Assembly: GCF_000715075.1 (NCBI RefSeq)
Contig: NC_134100.1
Span: 29,432,042-29,496,041 of the forward strand
From: Nicotiana tabacum
Lineage: Eukaryota > Streptophyta > Magnoliopsida > Solanales > Solanaceae
Length of the DNA stretch: 64,000 nt
Reading direction: 5' to 3'
The stretch's first letter is position 1; the number at the start of each line of letters is the position of its first letter. This document shows, piece by piece, positions 10,332-21,272 of the stretch. The position numbers and the translations under genes were made by a program. The notes beneath the pieces were generated by a model that was not told the origin of the DNA, made no database searches, and saw only the letters and a list, made by a program, of their open reading frames with translations.

Positions 10332-13300
10332 CATGAGCACCATTCTCTGGCATTTTGGAACATGCGCAACCAGGGACTTGGACCTTTCTTTTCAACATCC
10401 CAATTTTTAGGATACCATGGGAACTGCCACATCAAGAAACAGCGTTCTGGATGAGGCATTATCGCAAGATGTCGCCCATCTGGCGAACAAATTGCCGCCA
10501 CACCCAAGGGAGAACCATTAAGATTGAAAGGATATATATCTGTTGGTCTGCCATCATCATCGCAATATTTCACTGGTGCCAAGTTGGAGCCAACAATATG
10601 ATTGAAAACATTATCATCAGGGAAATAAGCTCTTCCTTCACCATGAGCAGCCCAAACGCCCAGTGTACTACCTTCCATACCTTTGAACATTATGGCCGGT
10701 GATTCTTCTATTGTCACACTCGTGAAGCGGCATTCAAACCTTCCAGACTCATTATGTACAAACCTAGGCTGTGATGGGTCCCCGCCGGCACCGAAAACAC
10801 CTCCCACTTGGGGCCCCGGAACCCAACCCAACAGAGCCATAAGTTGGCACCCGTTGCAAACTCCGAGGCTGAAAGTGTCTGGACGGTTATAAAATGCCTG
10901 AAATTGGTTTAAAAGAGGTTGATTAAAGCGAATGGACGCTGCCCAGCCTTTTGCAGAATCAAGCACGTCAGCATAACTAAAACCTCCAACAAACACAATT
11001 CCTCTAAATTCATCAAGCGTGATGACTCCATTGAGAAGGTCTGACATTGCAACATCCCATGGCTCAAATCCAGCAGCATAAAAAGCTGCAGCCATTTCTC
11101 TATCACCATTGCTGCCTTCCTCGCGAATAATTGCGACCTTTGGCTTGGAAACGACAGTCATATATTTATCATCAGTAAATGTTGGTGTGAAGGATAGTTT
11201 CCAGGATGGTTCATGCCGATTCTTCAATCCTTCTTTTTCTAATTCTACACACGAAGCCAGTCTTTGGAGCTTTTCCAATTGAAAGCTGGTTTCTTCCCAC
11301 ATATCCCTCAGCACAGAAGTTTTCTCATTCAAATGAGTAACCCCGTCAACTGTCAACTCAACTATTGGAGATGAAGTAACTTGAGCAATAATATTAGCTG
11401 AAACAGCACCACTGCGGAGCTTTTCCAGAACTAAGTCCAAGTTCTTCCTGCTAACTTCAATGAGAAGGCCAAGCTCCTCTGCAAAAAGTGTTTGGGGTAC
11501 ACTACTCCCTAAAGAAGTTAAATCCAAGCGAATGCCACAGTTCCCTGCGAATGCCATTTCCAGGGCATTCACTAAAAGTCCCCCATCACTGATATCATGA
11601 CCAGCAGATATCAGCTCATCAGAGATTAGATTCTGAACCTCATTAAAAACAGTCTTAAGATAAGATGTGTCATCCAGATCAGGACTTTCATCCCCAATTT
11701 GATCAAAAACCTGTGCAAGAGCAGATCCACCAAGTCGTCGTTTTCCTTTAGCCAAGTCAATATGAAGCAGTACACCATCATCTCCAAGCTTCAAGTCTGG
11801 AGTAACTGTCTTGGTTATATCAGGACACGTCACATAGGTACTGATGACTAGATTCCCTGGGGCTTTAACAAGTTCCCCAGACGAGTGGGCTGCCATGGAA
11901 AGGCTGTCTTTCCCCCCGTCAATTGCAATTCCAAGTTCAATCATAGCTTCAGAAAGAGCAACAGCAGCGTCATACATTGCAGCTCCTTCACCATCTAGCT
12001 TTGCAGCATACATCCAATTCCCACTTGCTTTAACATCAGAAAGAGATGTAACTTTCGCCCAAACAAGATTTGTGAGTGCTTCTCCGACAGCCAGCCGTGC
12101 CATTGCTTTTGGATCCAAAAGACCTTTTATTGGCTGCTCCCCAATTGAGCATGCACCTCCAGTTAAGTCTGTATAAGTTTGAGCTATAACAGCAACATCA
12201 GCAAGAGGAATCTGCAGGGGACCCACAGTTTGTTGCTGTGCCACAAGGCCTGTGACACACCTGTCAACTTTAGTGGTCAAGAACCTTTTCGAACAAACAG
12301 AAGGGAGCCTCAGGACCCTCTTCAATGAATCTAAAACTGTTGTTGCAGGAGCAATATCAAGTGGTTCACGCAGATTGTTCATGCGACGGAATTCAAATGT
12401 CTTTTTAGGCATATCGCCAAGCACCTTCTCAAGCTCAAGATCCACTGCAGGTGGAGGAGGAGGCAATCCACTAGACCTGCATTTTTCAATTGCTTTTTAG
12501 CATAAAAGATGGAGCTAGAATCGCTTACACACAAGTTTTGCATGCTAAAAATCAAAGCCTGAAATGAAATTTAATCTTTATCCTCAAATTTTCAGCATAA
12601 GAAAAAAGATTAAATTCTGGTTCTTTCTCGATAAACAAACAGCCAGATGCTTTTTAGCACAAAAATTGGACCAAGAATGCCATACGCACCAGCATTGCAC
12701 AGCAAAAATCAACGCTCAGAAATAAACATTAATCTTTCTCCAAAATTTTCAGCATACAAAAAAAAACAATTTTGACAACCAGAAAATAGCTTTGAGTTAT
12801 TGCTTTAGCAAAATCAACAAATATCATTGCCAAAAATCAAAATTTGAAATAAATACTTAATTGTTCTTCCACGAATTTTCAGCATCCATAAAAAGATTCA
12901 GTTTTGAGCAAGGCCAGTGAGTGTGTTGGAACTTTTGGACAAAAGCTCAGCAGTGAGACATTCCTTTTTTTAAAAACTTAAATTACTCTTCTAAGAACAA
13001 ATGCCTGATTAAAAATTTAATATAATTTATTATCATTAGTTTTAGGGCGGAATTGCCCTACCTGTTGGGAAATATACTGGGTATGTTGTTGTTGTTGTTT
13101 TAGGGCGGAACTGACAGAGGTTTGTAATTGAGTGATGGATATCTAGTCAACTTAGGTAATAAAATTCATGATTGTTAATCTTTCAGACATTAATTTTAAT
13201 TTTACTTTAAGGATGAGGGCAGTTCACCAGACCTGGATTTTTCAATTGCCACGCTATCCTCCAGGACAATACGCCCTTCACCATTAATTGTTCCAATAAC

Positions 13301-15392
13301 AGCCATGGAAACTCTTTCCCTCGCACATATTGCTTGCAAAAGATCACGACTTTCAGGCTTCACTAGTATAGCATCTTGCTCCTGATATTCTGCACCCCAA
13401 ATTTCCAGAACAGACATCGTGTGATCGCCAACTACAATTGCCCTTATATCAATTTTGGCGCCCTGTGGATGTATTATTTCCTTCACAACATTACAGTTTC
13501 CACCAGCACCCTGATCATGAATACTTATGATCGGGTTGTTGTCCCCTATCTCAATGCAAGCACGAACAACCCGATACAACTTCTGTGCCATCTCAGCATC
13601 TCCACGCTGCACGGCGTTGAAGTCAAGCTCAGCATCATTCTGTCCACTGACCATGCTGGATGCAGCGCCACCTCCCATTCCAATACGATATGCTGGTCCT
13701 CCAATCTTAACTACCAACATACCAATCTCGGGTTCTCCCTTTGATAAGTGAAGGTGATCTATTTGCCCAATGCCAGCACTAAACATGATCGGCTTCAACC
13801 ATTCCCTCCTCTCACCACTTGGCAGTCTCATTCCAAACGTTCGACAATAACCCTGAATCAAAGGCTCCCCGAATTTGTTCCCATAGTCCGATGCTCCATT
13901 ACTAGCATCAATAAGGATCTGCAGCGGTGAAGCCAAATTTGCTGGGTATGTGAAAGAAGGATCTTCCCAAGGAGCATATGAACCTTCAATATGAAGATTT
14001 CCAACACAATATCCAGCTGTAGATGCAACAACAAAAGAACCCCTTCCCGTAGCATGGGTATCCCGGATACGGCCGCCTGCACCTGTCTCAGCACCAGGAT
14101 AAGGTGCCACAGCACAAGGGAAATTGTGGGTTTCTGCAGTAAACAAGATAGCTAGGTCACTGGTAATCATGACCAAGAAGCATGCCGAACCAGGCTTGAT
14201 AGGTCGCAATTGCTTCACTCGGAACCCCTTGATAGCGCTGGAATTATCTTTGAAACCAATAACCGAATTGTTTGGATTTGCAAGCAAAGTGCTCTTGACG
14301 ATCTGCATAAGAGTCTTATCCACAGGTTGACCATCTATAACAAGTTTCCCTGTAAAGAACCAGTGCCTACTATGTTCGCTATTAGATTGAGCAATATCAA
14401 ATAATTCCACATTCGTTGGGTTTCGCTTCATGTCATCCCTGAAAAGTTTGATGTAGTACTGTAAGTCTTGCTCATCAAAAGCCAACCCCATTTTCTCATT
14501 AATTTCCTCCAATGCCTTTCGACCCCTTTCTATGACGGGTATATATCGAACCTCCTCTGGAACTATGCTTGTCTTGAAAGAAGTAAGCTTCTCAACATAA
14601 ACACACTCAGTCATCCGATCATGAACCATAGAAGCAAACTCATTAATTTGACTATCCAGAAGTGACCCGTCAACATATAATAAATACCTCCTAGAACGCT
14701 CCATTCTATTTATCTCTGTTAATCCGCATGCTTGGCAAATGGACACTGCATTAGCGGACCACGCCGTAGTGAAAGATAACCGTGGACCAACTTCAATGAT
14801 ATATGCATCTGGAATTTTCCTCTTCTCCTCATCGAGGAAACTCTCGCTTCCCAAGTTCTCAGGTTCATAAGTTTCTCCTAAAACCCATTTAAGCACAAAA
14901 AGTTTCTCACTTGAAATATCTGAATTGAGCCCGATATTGAAACACTGTTCTGTTTTCAAGCCAATTATCTGATTAGAGACCTTTGTTTGAACCAACTTGA
15001 GAAGCTCAGCAGTGGCACTGTCCTGTAGAAACGGAACACGATATAAATGCATCACCTTCTCAGCAACCTGAACATCTTCATCAACGACGCTCTTGATATC
15101 CCTCGAGACCACAGCTCTAATCTTCGCCGGAATATGAGACCTTAAACTCAAATTCTTATGTGAATACTTAAGAGGGCTTTGTCTTGGAAGTGTACCCCAA
15201 AGCAAACGATTCGTCTGCTTACTGGAATGTCGGGGTAATGCTAGCTTTTGTCTATCAAAACCCTGCAATTAAATAAGTACCAGAGTTAAAACAATTTCCT
15301 CAACATCATTATACAGAACATATTAAAAGAAACAGTAATAATCATACCTGTAAGAATTCTGTTGCAGTGATGTCCCAAGCAGATGTTGCCAT
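10331..15392 (-). CDS. PUR4: Phosphoribosylformylglycinamidine synthase, plastid-targeted
   Basis: FGAM synthase catalyses step 4 of de novo purine synthesis: FGAR + ATP + glutamine to FGAM, in plastids of plants. Exons read 15392-15348 (15 codons, MATSAWD...), 15262-13233 and 12476-10331, with splice phases 0 and 2, giving 1406 residues, the usual plant length. An N-terminal region rich in basic and hydroxylated residues looks like a transit peptide. Then come the N-terminal/linker region with AQSNSEHSRHWF, two AIRS-like halves (GAETGAGGRIRDTHATGRG, KIGGPAYRIGMGGG in exon 2; AIDGGKDSLSM in exon 3), and a class I glutamine amidotransferase domain. The amidotransferase has its Cys in GVCNGCQLM and His/Glu in HPERC. 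No internal stop or frameshift was seen. I chose the ATG at 15392 because it joins in phase to exon 2 through canonical GT/AG sites; the open frame reaching 15268 starts only with TTG inside the intron. Confidence 0.95.
12462..12493. repeat. Direct repeat at PUR4 intron 3' end (right copy)
   Basis: 32 bp, 28 identical to 13218-13249. It spans the acceptor, includes the first exon-3 codons, and contains AGGT on the coding strand. Confidence 0.9.
12492..12905 (-). repeat. About 155-bp tandem units inside the PUR4 intron
   Basis: Units start at 12492, 12649 and 12802 (partial), each opening on the plus strand with GCTTT(TT)AGCA and containing an ATTTTCAGCAT block. The 5' flank of the gene has one full unit (from 15667) plus a partial one (from about 15803). 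The copy inside the intron has therefore gained a unit. Confidence 0.75.
13039..13110 (+). mobile_element. Micro-insertion of a SINE/RTE tail with 14-bp target duplication
   Basis: A 44-bp insert (13053-13096), containing GGGAAATATACTGGGTATG and TTG repeats, is flanked by perfect 14-bp direct repeats GTTTTAGGGCGGAA at 13039-13052 and 13097-13110. This is a severely 5'-truncated non-LTR or SINE insertion within the PUR4 intron. Confidence 0.85.
13218..13249. repeat. Direct repeat at PUR4 intron 5' end (left copy)
   Basis: It spans the exon-2 donor. Mismatches with the right copy are at repeat positions 5, 7, 11 and 19. Homology stops sharply at GC on the exon-2 side, marking one breakpoint. 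Confidence 0.9.
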
Positions 15393-15407
15393 TGCAAAAG
15401 TCTGCTG

Positions 15408-15630
15408 CTGCAATAAATAAGAATGAAACAAATTATCGTTGAACCAAAAAAAAACATAGACAAGAAACAAGTCAGCACGATAAATTTATGGGATAAGAAA
15501 AACCTTAACTTCTAGAAAACTAACAGAATATACGCTAGCTAAAGAAAACTCAAAATCAAATAACCCCAGGAAAAAATCAATTAAATACCCCACTCAAGAA
15601 CAATATTTGTTACAAAGGAGTAGCCTTTAC
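15408..15630 (-). other. Probable PUR4 5' UTR intron
   Basis: A strong acceptor, TTTATTGCAG|CAGCAG, lies 15 bp before the start codon. A candidate donor TTGG|GTAAAG at 15630 follows the leader ending AACGCCAAAATTGG. Introns in the leader are common in plant housekeeping genes. The acceptor is convincing, the donor less so. Confidence 0.55.
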
Positions 15631-15981
15631 CCAATTTTGGCGTTTCCTTCACCACGCGCGCAAAAAGCTTTTTAGCATAAAAACTGAGCTAGAATACAAA
15701 TTTGTGTGTGATAACAATCAAAACTTGAAATAAAAATATAATCTTTCTCCACACATTTTCAGCATAGGAGAAAACAAGAATCAATGTACCTTTAAGTTGT
15801 GGTTTTAGCAAAATCAGCTAAAATTATGGCCAACGTGAGTGGGGAAAAGCCAGCGTGAGAGAGTGTTGGCTGAGGCTTTTGGACAAAAACCCTAGTACTC
15901 AGATATTCCTTTTTCTTTTTTCATTCTACTTTATTCGAAATTAAAGATTGATATAGAGTCAACTTAAAATTTGATTATTCG
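15631..15981 (-). promoter_or_regulatory. PUR4 promoter and leader region
   Basis: This segment lies between the inferred leader donor and the copia insertion. It is the source-like counterpart of the intron body at 12492-13175. No clear TATA box was identified. The copia element begins at 15987, so only about 350 bp of original sequence remain upstream of the leader. Confidence 0.5.
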
Positions 15982-15986
15982 AAAAT

Positions 15987-16520
15987 TGTTATAAATATAT
16001 TATATTATGAATGTTCATTTAGTACTCCGTTGTAAATAATCTTCATCCATATGAGATTCCACCGTAAATTTGTTTATCCATTTAGTACTCTATTGGAAAT
16101 AAGCTTCCTGAAGAAGCTTATCACTTCGGTACCCGGTTATGGATAAACATTACCCTAGGTAGAAGATTATCCATACCGGGTATAATAAGCTTATCCATTC
16201 AGTACTCCGTTATGGATAAACATTGCTCTCAGTAGAAGATTATCCATATCTAGTATAGTAGCAGCTTACACAGCAGCTTGCAGTAGCAGCTTACACAGCA
16301 GCTTGCTGTAGCAGCTTACACAGCAGAGCTTGCGTAGCAGCTTACACAACAGCTTGTAGTAGCAGCTTACATAGCAGCTTGCGTAGCAGCTTACACAACA
16401 GCTTCCTTTCTTTTATAAATAGAAGAGATTTCAGTTCATTATGTACATCAGTTTGAATTCGAATAATATATCAGTTTCTCTCTATACTTGTCTTTACTTT
16501 ATAGTCTTTATTTTATAACA
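15987..16520 (+). repeat. Copia 5' LTR (534 bp)
   Basis: TGTTATAA...TATAACA. TATAAATA at 16414-16421. Upstream of the TATA box, 16257-16404 is a tandem array of roughly 24-bp units built from GTAGCAGCTTACACAGCAGC. Confidence 0.95.
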
Positions 16521-16540
16521 CGTTATCAGCACGAGACTCT
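16521..16540 (+). other. Primer-binding-like site of copia element
   Basis: CGTTATCAGCACGAGA directly follows the LTR and resembles a variant of the methionyl-tRNA site TGGTATCAGAGC. Nearly the same sequence follows the LTR-like repeats at 28771 and 31973. Confidence 0.5.
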
Positions 16541-16598
16541 GCCATCTCGAGCAAATATTTTGAAAGTATCTGAGGTAAGAACTTTCTTTTCCTAAATA

Positions 16599-17609
16599 AT
16601 GTCAAATCTTTCTAAACTTGAATTTGTAGCCCTGGATATATCAGGCAAAAGCTACATGTCTTGGGTGTTTGATACTGAAATTTATCTTAATGCGATGGGT
16701 CTGGCAGACACCATCAAAGACAAAAATCAAGCATCAAACCAAGACCGTGCCAAAGCAATGATATTCCTACGCCATCACCTTGATGAGGGCCTAAAAATGA
16801 AATATCTTACTGTTAAAGATCCAGTCATACAGTGGAATAATTTGAAAGATAGATATGACCACCTGAAGATGGTTGTTTTTCCACAGACACGAAATGATTG
16901 GACTCATCTAAGGCTACAAGATTTTAAATCTATCAGTGAGTATAATTCTGCTATGATTAGAATTATTTCCCAATTGAAGTTATGTGGTGATAATATTACT
17001 AATCATGATATGTTGGAGAAAACTTTCACCACTTTTCATGCCTCGAATATGCTCCTGCAGCAGCAATATCGAGAGATGGGATTTAAAAAGTATTCTGAAC
17101 TTATCTCACATCTTCTTATAGCCGAGCAATATAATGGGCTATTAATGAAAAATCATGAAAGCCGACATGCTGGTTCTTGTCCATTCCCTGAAGTGAATGA
17201 GACGAATTTCCACCAGGCTAAACGTGGAAAAGGTCGTGGCCCCGGTCGTGGTCATGGTCGTGGTCGGGAAAGAAACTCTAATCATGGTAATAATAATGCA
17301 CCAAAGAACACTCCTCAACACCAGCAGTGGAAAAGGAAGGAACAAAAGCATGAAGCGGTGCAAGCACCAAATGCAGAAAATGCATGCTATAAATGTGGAG
17401 AAAAAGGGCACTGGTCACGTACCTGTCGTACGCCAAAGCACCTGGTTGAGCTTTATCAAGTCTCCCTAAAGAAGGCAGAGAAAAATGCTGAAGCAAATTT
17501 TATTTCTGAAGATAATTTAGACTTCATGCATTTGGATGTAACTGATTACCTTGCACTCCCAGAAGGAGAAACAAGTCATGTAATCGGTGGTAAATCTATA
17601 GAAATGTAA
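16599..17609 (+). CDS. Copia gag protein
   Basis: A 336-residue intact ORF begins 78 bp after the 5' LTR. The N-terminal two thirds read as a copia-type gag (SGKSYMSWVFDTEIYL, LRHHLDEGLKMKY, WNNLKDRYDH, RLQDFKSISEYNSAM). An RG-rich basic stretch follows (GRGPGRGHGRGRERN, about residues 210-226). Then comes a CCHC zinc knuckle CYKCGEKGHWSRTC (residues 263-276), which binds genomic RNA during particle assembly. The stop at 17607-17609 separates it from pol, which is ruined. An intact gag beside a dead pol may mean pol was lost first or that gag has simply escaped mutation by chance. Confidence 0.9.
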   Translation: MSNLSKLEFVALDISGKSYMSWVFDTEIYLNAMGLADTIKDKNQASNQDRAKAMIFLRHHLDEGLKMKYLTVKDPVIQWNNLKDRYDHLKMVVFPQTRNDWTHLRLQDFKSISEYNSAMIRIISQLKLCGDNITNHDMLEKTFTTFHASNMLLQQQYREMGFKKYSELISHLLIAEQYNGLLMKNHESRHAGSCPFPEVNETNFHQAKRGKGRGPGRGHGRGRERNSNHGNNNAPKNTPQHQQWKRKEQKHEAVQAPNAENACYKCGEKGHWSRTCRTPKHLVELYQVSLKKAEKNAEANFISEDNLDFMHLDVTDYLALPEGETSHVIGGKSIEM

Positions 17610-17619
17610 ATATTTTAAT

Positions 17620-19520
17620 TTTTGTTGTTTGTAATAGATAGTATGGTTATCTAATTGTTGTACATAAAGAATAAATTATGATTTGATAATGATGTTTACT
17701 ATAATATATCTTATTTATGTCATTTTGAAGAATATGGATAATATTATTAGATCAACTTAAACTCTAGCAGAGTTTGCAAGAAATATACAACCACCAGAAG
17801 TAGTTATATTTCATATATCTCATTGTAATTAACCACCAGAAGTGGTATATGTCTATGATCACCAGAAGTGATAATTTAGGCTTTCTATGGTTACAATTGA
17901 AGATAAGCTACATAAATATTCTCTATATTAAATGCACGCCTCGATTTGCTCCTGAAATAGTAAATATTTTAAAAGAGATTGAGGCATCACAATTTGATGA
18001 TTAATGCGCATTCAGATAATTATGTTCGATTTCCTGAAGGATGAGAACTTTGGATAATATTAATCCATTCCCTGAAGTGAATGTGACAATATTAATAAAT
18101 CGGGTAAATATGAACGCACTCTTGATGTGAATATATCACAGTTCACCTTAAGAAGAGGTAATATAATTGAGAGAATATATACTCAATATTTCGTATTTTA
18201 AATTTGCTCCTGAATAAGTAACACAATTGAAATTGCCTCCTAAAGTAGGAAAATATTATGAAGAAGAGTTTTCTTGTGCTTAAATAATTGTTTTACATTA
18301 TTTATTTGATTGTGATTTTCTCTCATGATACCAGAAGTGTATGAGAAATATTTGATAGTACAAAATGTATCAACAACTCCTGAAGAGCTAAATATTTGCC
18401 TAAAGAATACATGACACCAGTAGTGCCAGATAAATATTAGATTGTGGATAATAAATGAAGGCTCTCAAAGAGCTTATATACAAATATGTCATTCATATTA
18501 TATGATTATGGTCAAAACATATGTTGTAGTAAACCTGAAGTTTACTAATACAAATGGCTATCATATTGAGACTACAAATGATTGGAAGATTGATAATCTT
18601 CATGTTTTCACAATCATAGGGGGTAAAATAATATGTATGTGAGAAGTTACCTGTCTTATTCTTTAATTTGTACTATATCATGTATCACAGTAAACCAGAA
18701 GTTTACTAAAACAAAAGTTTATGCCATAGTAAACCAGAAGTTTACTAAGAGATAGCACATGACATGATAAACTTGAAGTTTTCATTTGCCATTTTTAAAT
18801 GAGCTATTTGAGAATTCAGATAAGCATATACTAAAGAACTAGAAGATTCTTCAGGAATTCTCATGGGTTACTTGCTCTCATAATGAATTGATTATACCAG
18901 CTAAAGTTGGGACTAAGACCCCTGATTCTGAAATATATAAAAGGTGAATATGAGCTCGTTCACCTATCATGTGAACCACTTATAGGTGCATATATGAGAT
19001 GGTTACATGTGTAATTATTGTCAACCTGCAGTTTGGCATTTGGAATTGCTTTTCTCGATTAAGAGCATAATTTTCAGATTATGAAATCAAGACAGTTCAT
19101 CTTGATAATGCTGGTTTATATCCAAGCTGGTTTAGCATTGAATACCTCCTATTAATGGCTAAACCATTGCTTATGAGAACAAAGTTTCATGTATTGGTCT
19201 AAGATTTTCTAAATTGCATATAGCAGCACTTGTATGCATCAAATCAATAATATATGATAAGTCCTCCCTTCACAATTGGTTTAGGATCGGAAACCAAATA
19301 TTTTTACTATCTTTTGTTGTGTGATATATGATTAATTTCTCTACCATAATACACAAAGGTATGTTTCCCAAAGATGATTGGGGATATATGTTAGTTTTTC
19401 TAACATTTGGGGGATGGAATAAACAGTTGAAAAATATGCTATATGAATCGAATTATCATTAATATGATCCTCACTTAGAAGATAATTCAAGTCAAATGCC
19501 AGAAGCATTTGCTGATCCAA
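17620..19520 (+). repeat. AT-rich copia interior with a series of short hairpins
   Basis: Where protease and most of integrase should be, the sequence is mostly non-coding. It carries repeated inverted repeats with a 5-nt loop C[A/T]GAA but different stems. Examples are loops at 17837-17841 (stem ACCAC), 17863-17867 (ATCAC), 18332-18336 (10 bp with one bulge), 18535-18539 (TAGTAAAC, 8 bp), 18696-18700 (7 bp), 18735-18739 (8 bp) and 19500-19504 (CAAATGC, 7 bp). The last lies in recognisable pol codons. Confidence 0.7.
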
Positions 19521-21072
19521 AATTAAATATCATATTTCAGCTACAAATGCTCCTATTAAAATTAAAGTCCCTGAAGGATAGAGTTTACTGTACGCATGAA
19601 GCGTGGTAGACCAATCGGTTCCAACGGTAACAATTCTTGTAAAATAGTAGGAGCTAATGATCAAAATGATCATAATGAGGAGGAAATAAGCTCTAGAAGA
19701 GCCCACGACATAACATTTCATGAAACTCCCGAAAAAGTTCAGGTACCCGAAAATAAAGAAAGTGATAAGATCTCCACAAGTTATGTCGCTTCGGAACTGA
19801 CACAAAATGATCGTCGACGATATATTTGATACAATATAGTGCACAATATTATAAAAGATTGTGAGGATCGGACTAGCAGTCCAGACACTTGAAGATGTCA
19901 TACCATTTAGAGACAAGTCTTAACCTATATGACTTATTTGGCTAAATCTATAGGAAGATCGTTGAAGGATTGAAAATGCTCGAAGCATATAATTCAAAGT
20001 CTTGAGAAATGTACTCGATCAAATTATAAAGATCTTTGTACGGTTTAAAGCATTCTGTGCGCGTGTGGTATAATCGCCTCAGTAAATATTTGTTGAAAGA
20101 AAGTTACATAAATTATGTTATTTGTCCATGTATTTTTATAAAGAAAATGTCATCAAAATTTATTACACTTGTTGTTTATGTTGGTGACATAAATCTTATT
20201 GGAACTCCGGAAGAGCTCCAAGAGGGTCTTAAAAATACTTTTACATGTACAAAGTGTACCCATTAAGTACACCAATGAATATTCAGTCACTTGAAGTGAA
20301 TAAGGATCCGTTCCAACCTCTAGAAGAGGACGAGGAACTCCTTGGTCCCGAAGTACCCTATCTCAGTGCAATTGGTGCACTAATGTATCTTGCTAATGCT
20401 ATAAGGTCTGACATAGCATTTTCTGTTAATTTACTAGCAAGATATAGTTCTTCTCCTACACGGAGACATTGGAACGTGATTAAGCATATATTGCGATATT
20501 TAAAGGGAACTCTTGATATGAGTTTGTTTTATGCTAACAAAGATAGTGCAGACCTTGTTGGTTATGCAGATGCAGGTTATTTATCTAATCCCCATAAAGC
20601 TCGATCTCAAACCGGCTACGTATTTACATATGGAGGTACTATCATATCATGGCGCTCCACAAAGCCATCTATTGTTGCTACTTCTTCAAATCACGCTGAG
20701 ATAATAGCTATTCACGAAGCAAGTAGGAAATGCGTATGGTTGAGATCAATAATTCATTTTATTTGAGAAAAATGTGGTTTGGAATGTGAGAAAAGAACCA
20801 CAATTTTATACGAAGACAATGTTGCATGCATAGCCCAATTGAAGGGAGGATTTATAAAAGGAGATAGAACGAAGCACATTTCACCAAAATTATTCTACAC
20901 ACACGATCTTCAGAAAAGTGGTGACATTGATGTGCAACAAATCCGTTCAAGTGATAATCCAGCAGATTTATTCACTAAATCTTTGCCAACTTCAACTTTT
21001 GAGAAGATGGTATACAAGATTGGAATGCGGAGACTCAAATATTTGAAACAAGGTTTTCATCAGGGGGAGTAA
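19085..21072 (+). pseudogene. Decayed copia pol (integrase tail, RT, RNase H)
   Basis: Fragments in order are: an integrase-like HLDNAG stretch near 19100; the linker KRGRPIGSNG (19596 on); a reverse transcriptase fragment from 20036 (MYGLKHSVRVWYNRL); the RT end and RNase H (20245-20766, 20779-21072) with LYEDNVACIAQLKGG and DLFTKSLPTSTFEKM. The RT active site reads YVGD at 20177-20188 instead of YVDD. Stops and frameshifts separate the pieces, and most of the RT palm/fingers and all of the protease are missing. Confidence 0.85.
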
Positions 21073-21272
21073 AATACGCGATGCACTCTTTTTCCCTTAC
21101 TAAGGTTTTTTCCCATGGGGTTTTCCTTATAAGATTTTTAATAAGGCACCTAGCAATGCGTATTACTAAATATGTGTACTCTTTTTCCTTCACTAGGATT
21201 TTTTTCCACGTGATTTTTCCTAGTAAGGTTTTAATGAGACACATTATCTTTTAATGAACATCCAAGGGGGAG

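Larger units (their letters stand above)
12477..13232 (-). other. PUR4 coding intron made from the gene's own 5' flank
   Basis: The donor is CCAG|GTCTGG and the acceptor TGCAG|GTCTAG. Using them restores the conserved EKxR-SSGLPPPPPAVDLE junction in phase. Intron ends and adjacent exon belong to a 32-bp direct repeat (12462-12493 and 13218-13249). From about 12492 to 13175 the body is similar to the region upstream of the gene (15667-15955), in the same orientation. Shared blocks include TTTTGTCCAAAAG, TATGCTGAAAAT, GGAGAAAGATTA, TATGCTAAAAAGC and AAGTTGACT. A small retroposon insertion lies at 13039-13110. Confidence 0.85.

Noticed and set aside
10331..12466. C-terminal half as a separate gene starting at its own ATG-like position
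   Set aside because: The first codon (TTG) is not an ATG, the N-terminal half is required for activity in this family, and splicing to exon 2 is in phase.
13202..15268. Open frame of 688 residues starting at 15268 taken as a complete gene
   Set aside because: Its first codon is TTG within an intron. The true start is the ATG at 15392 in a small upstream exon, and its last 15 codons after the donor at 13233 are intronic.
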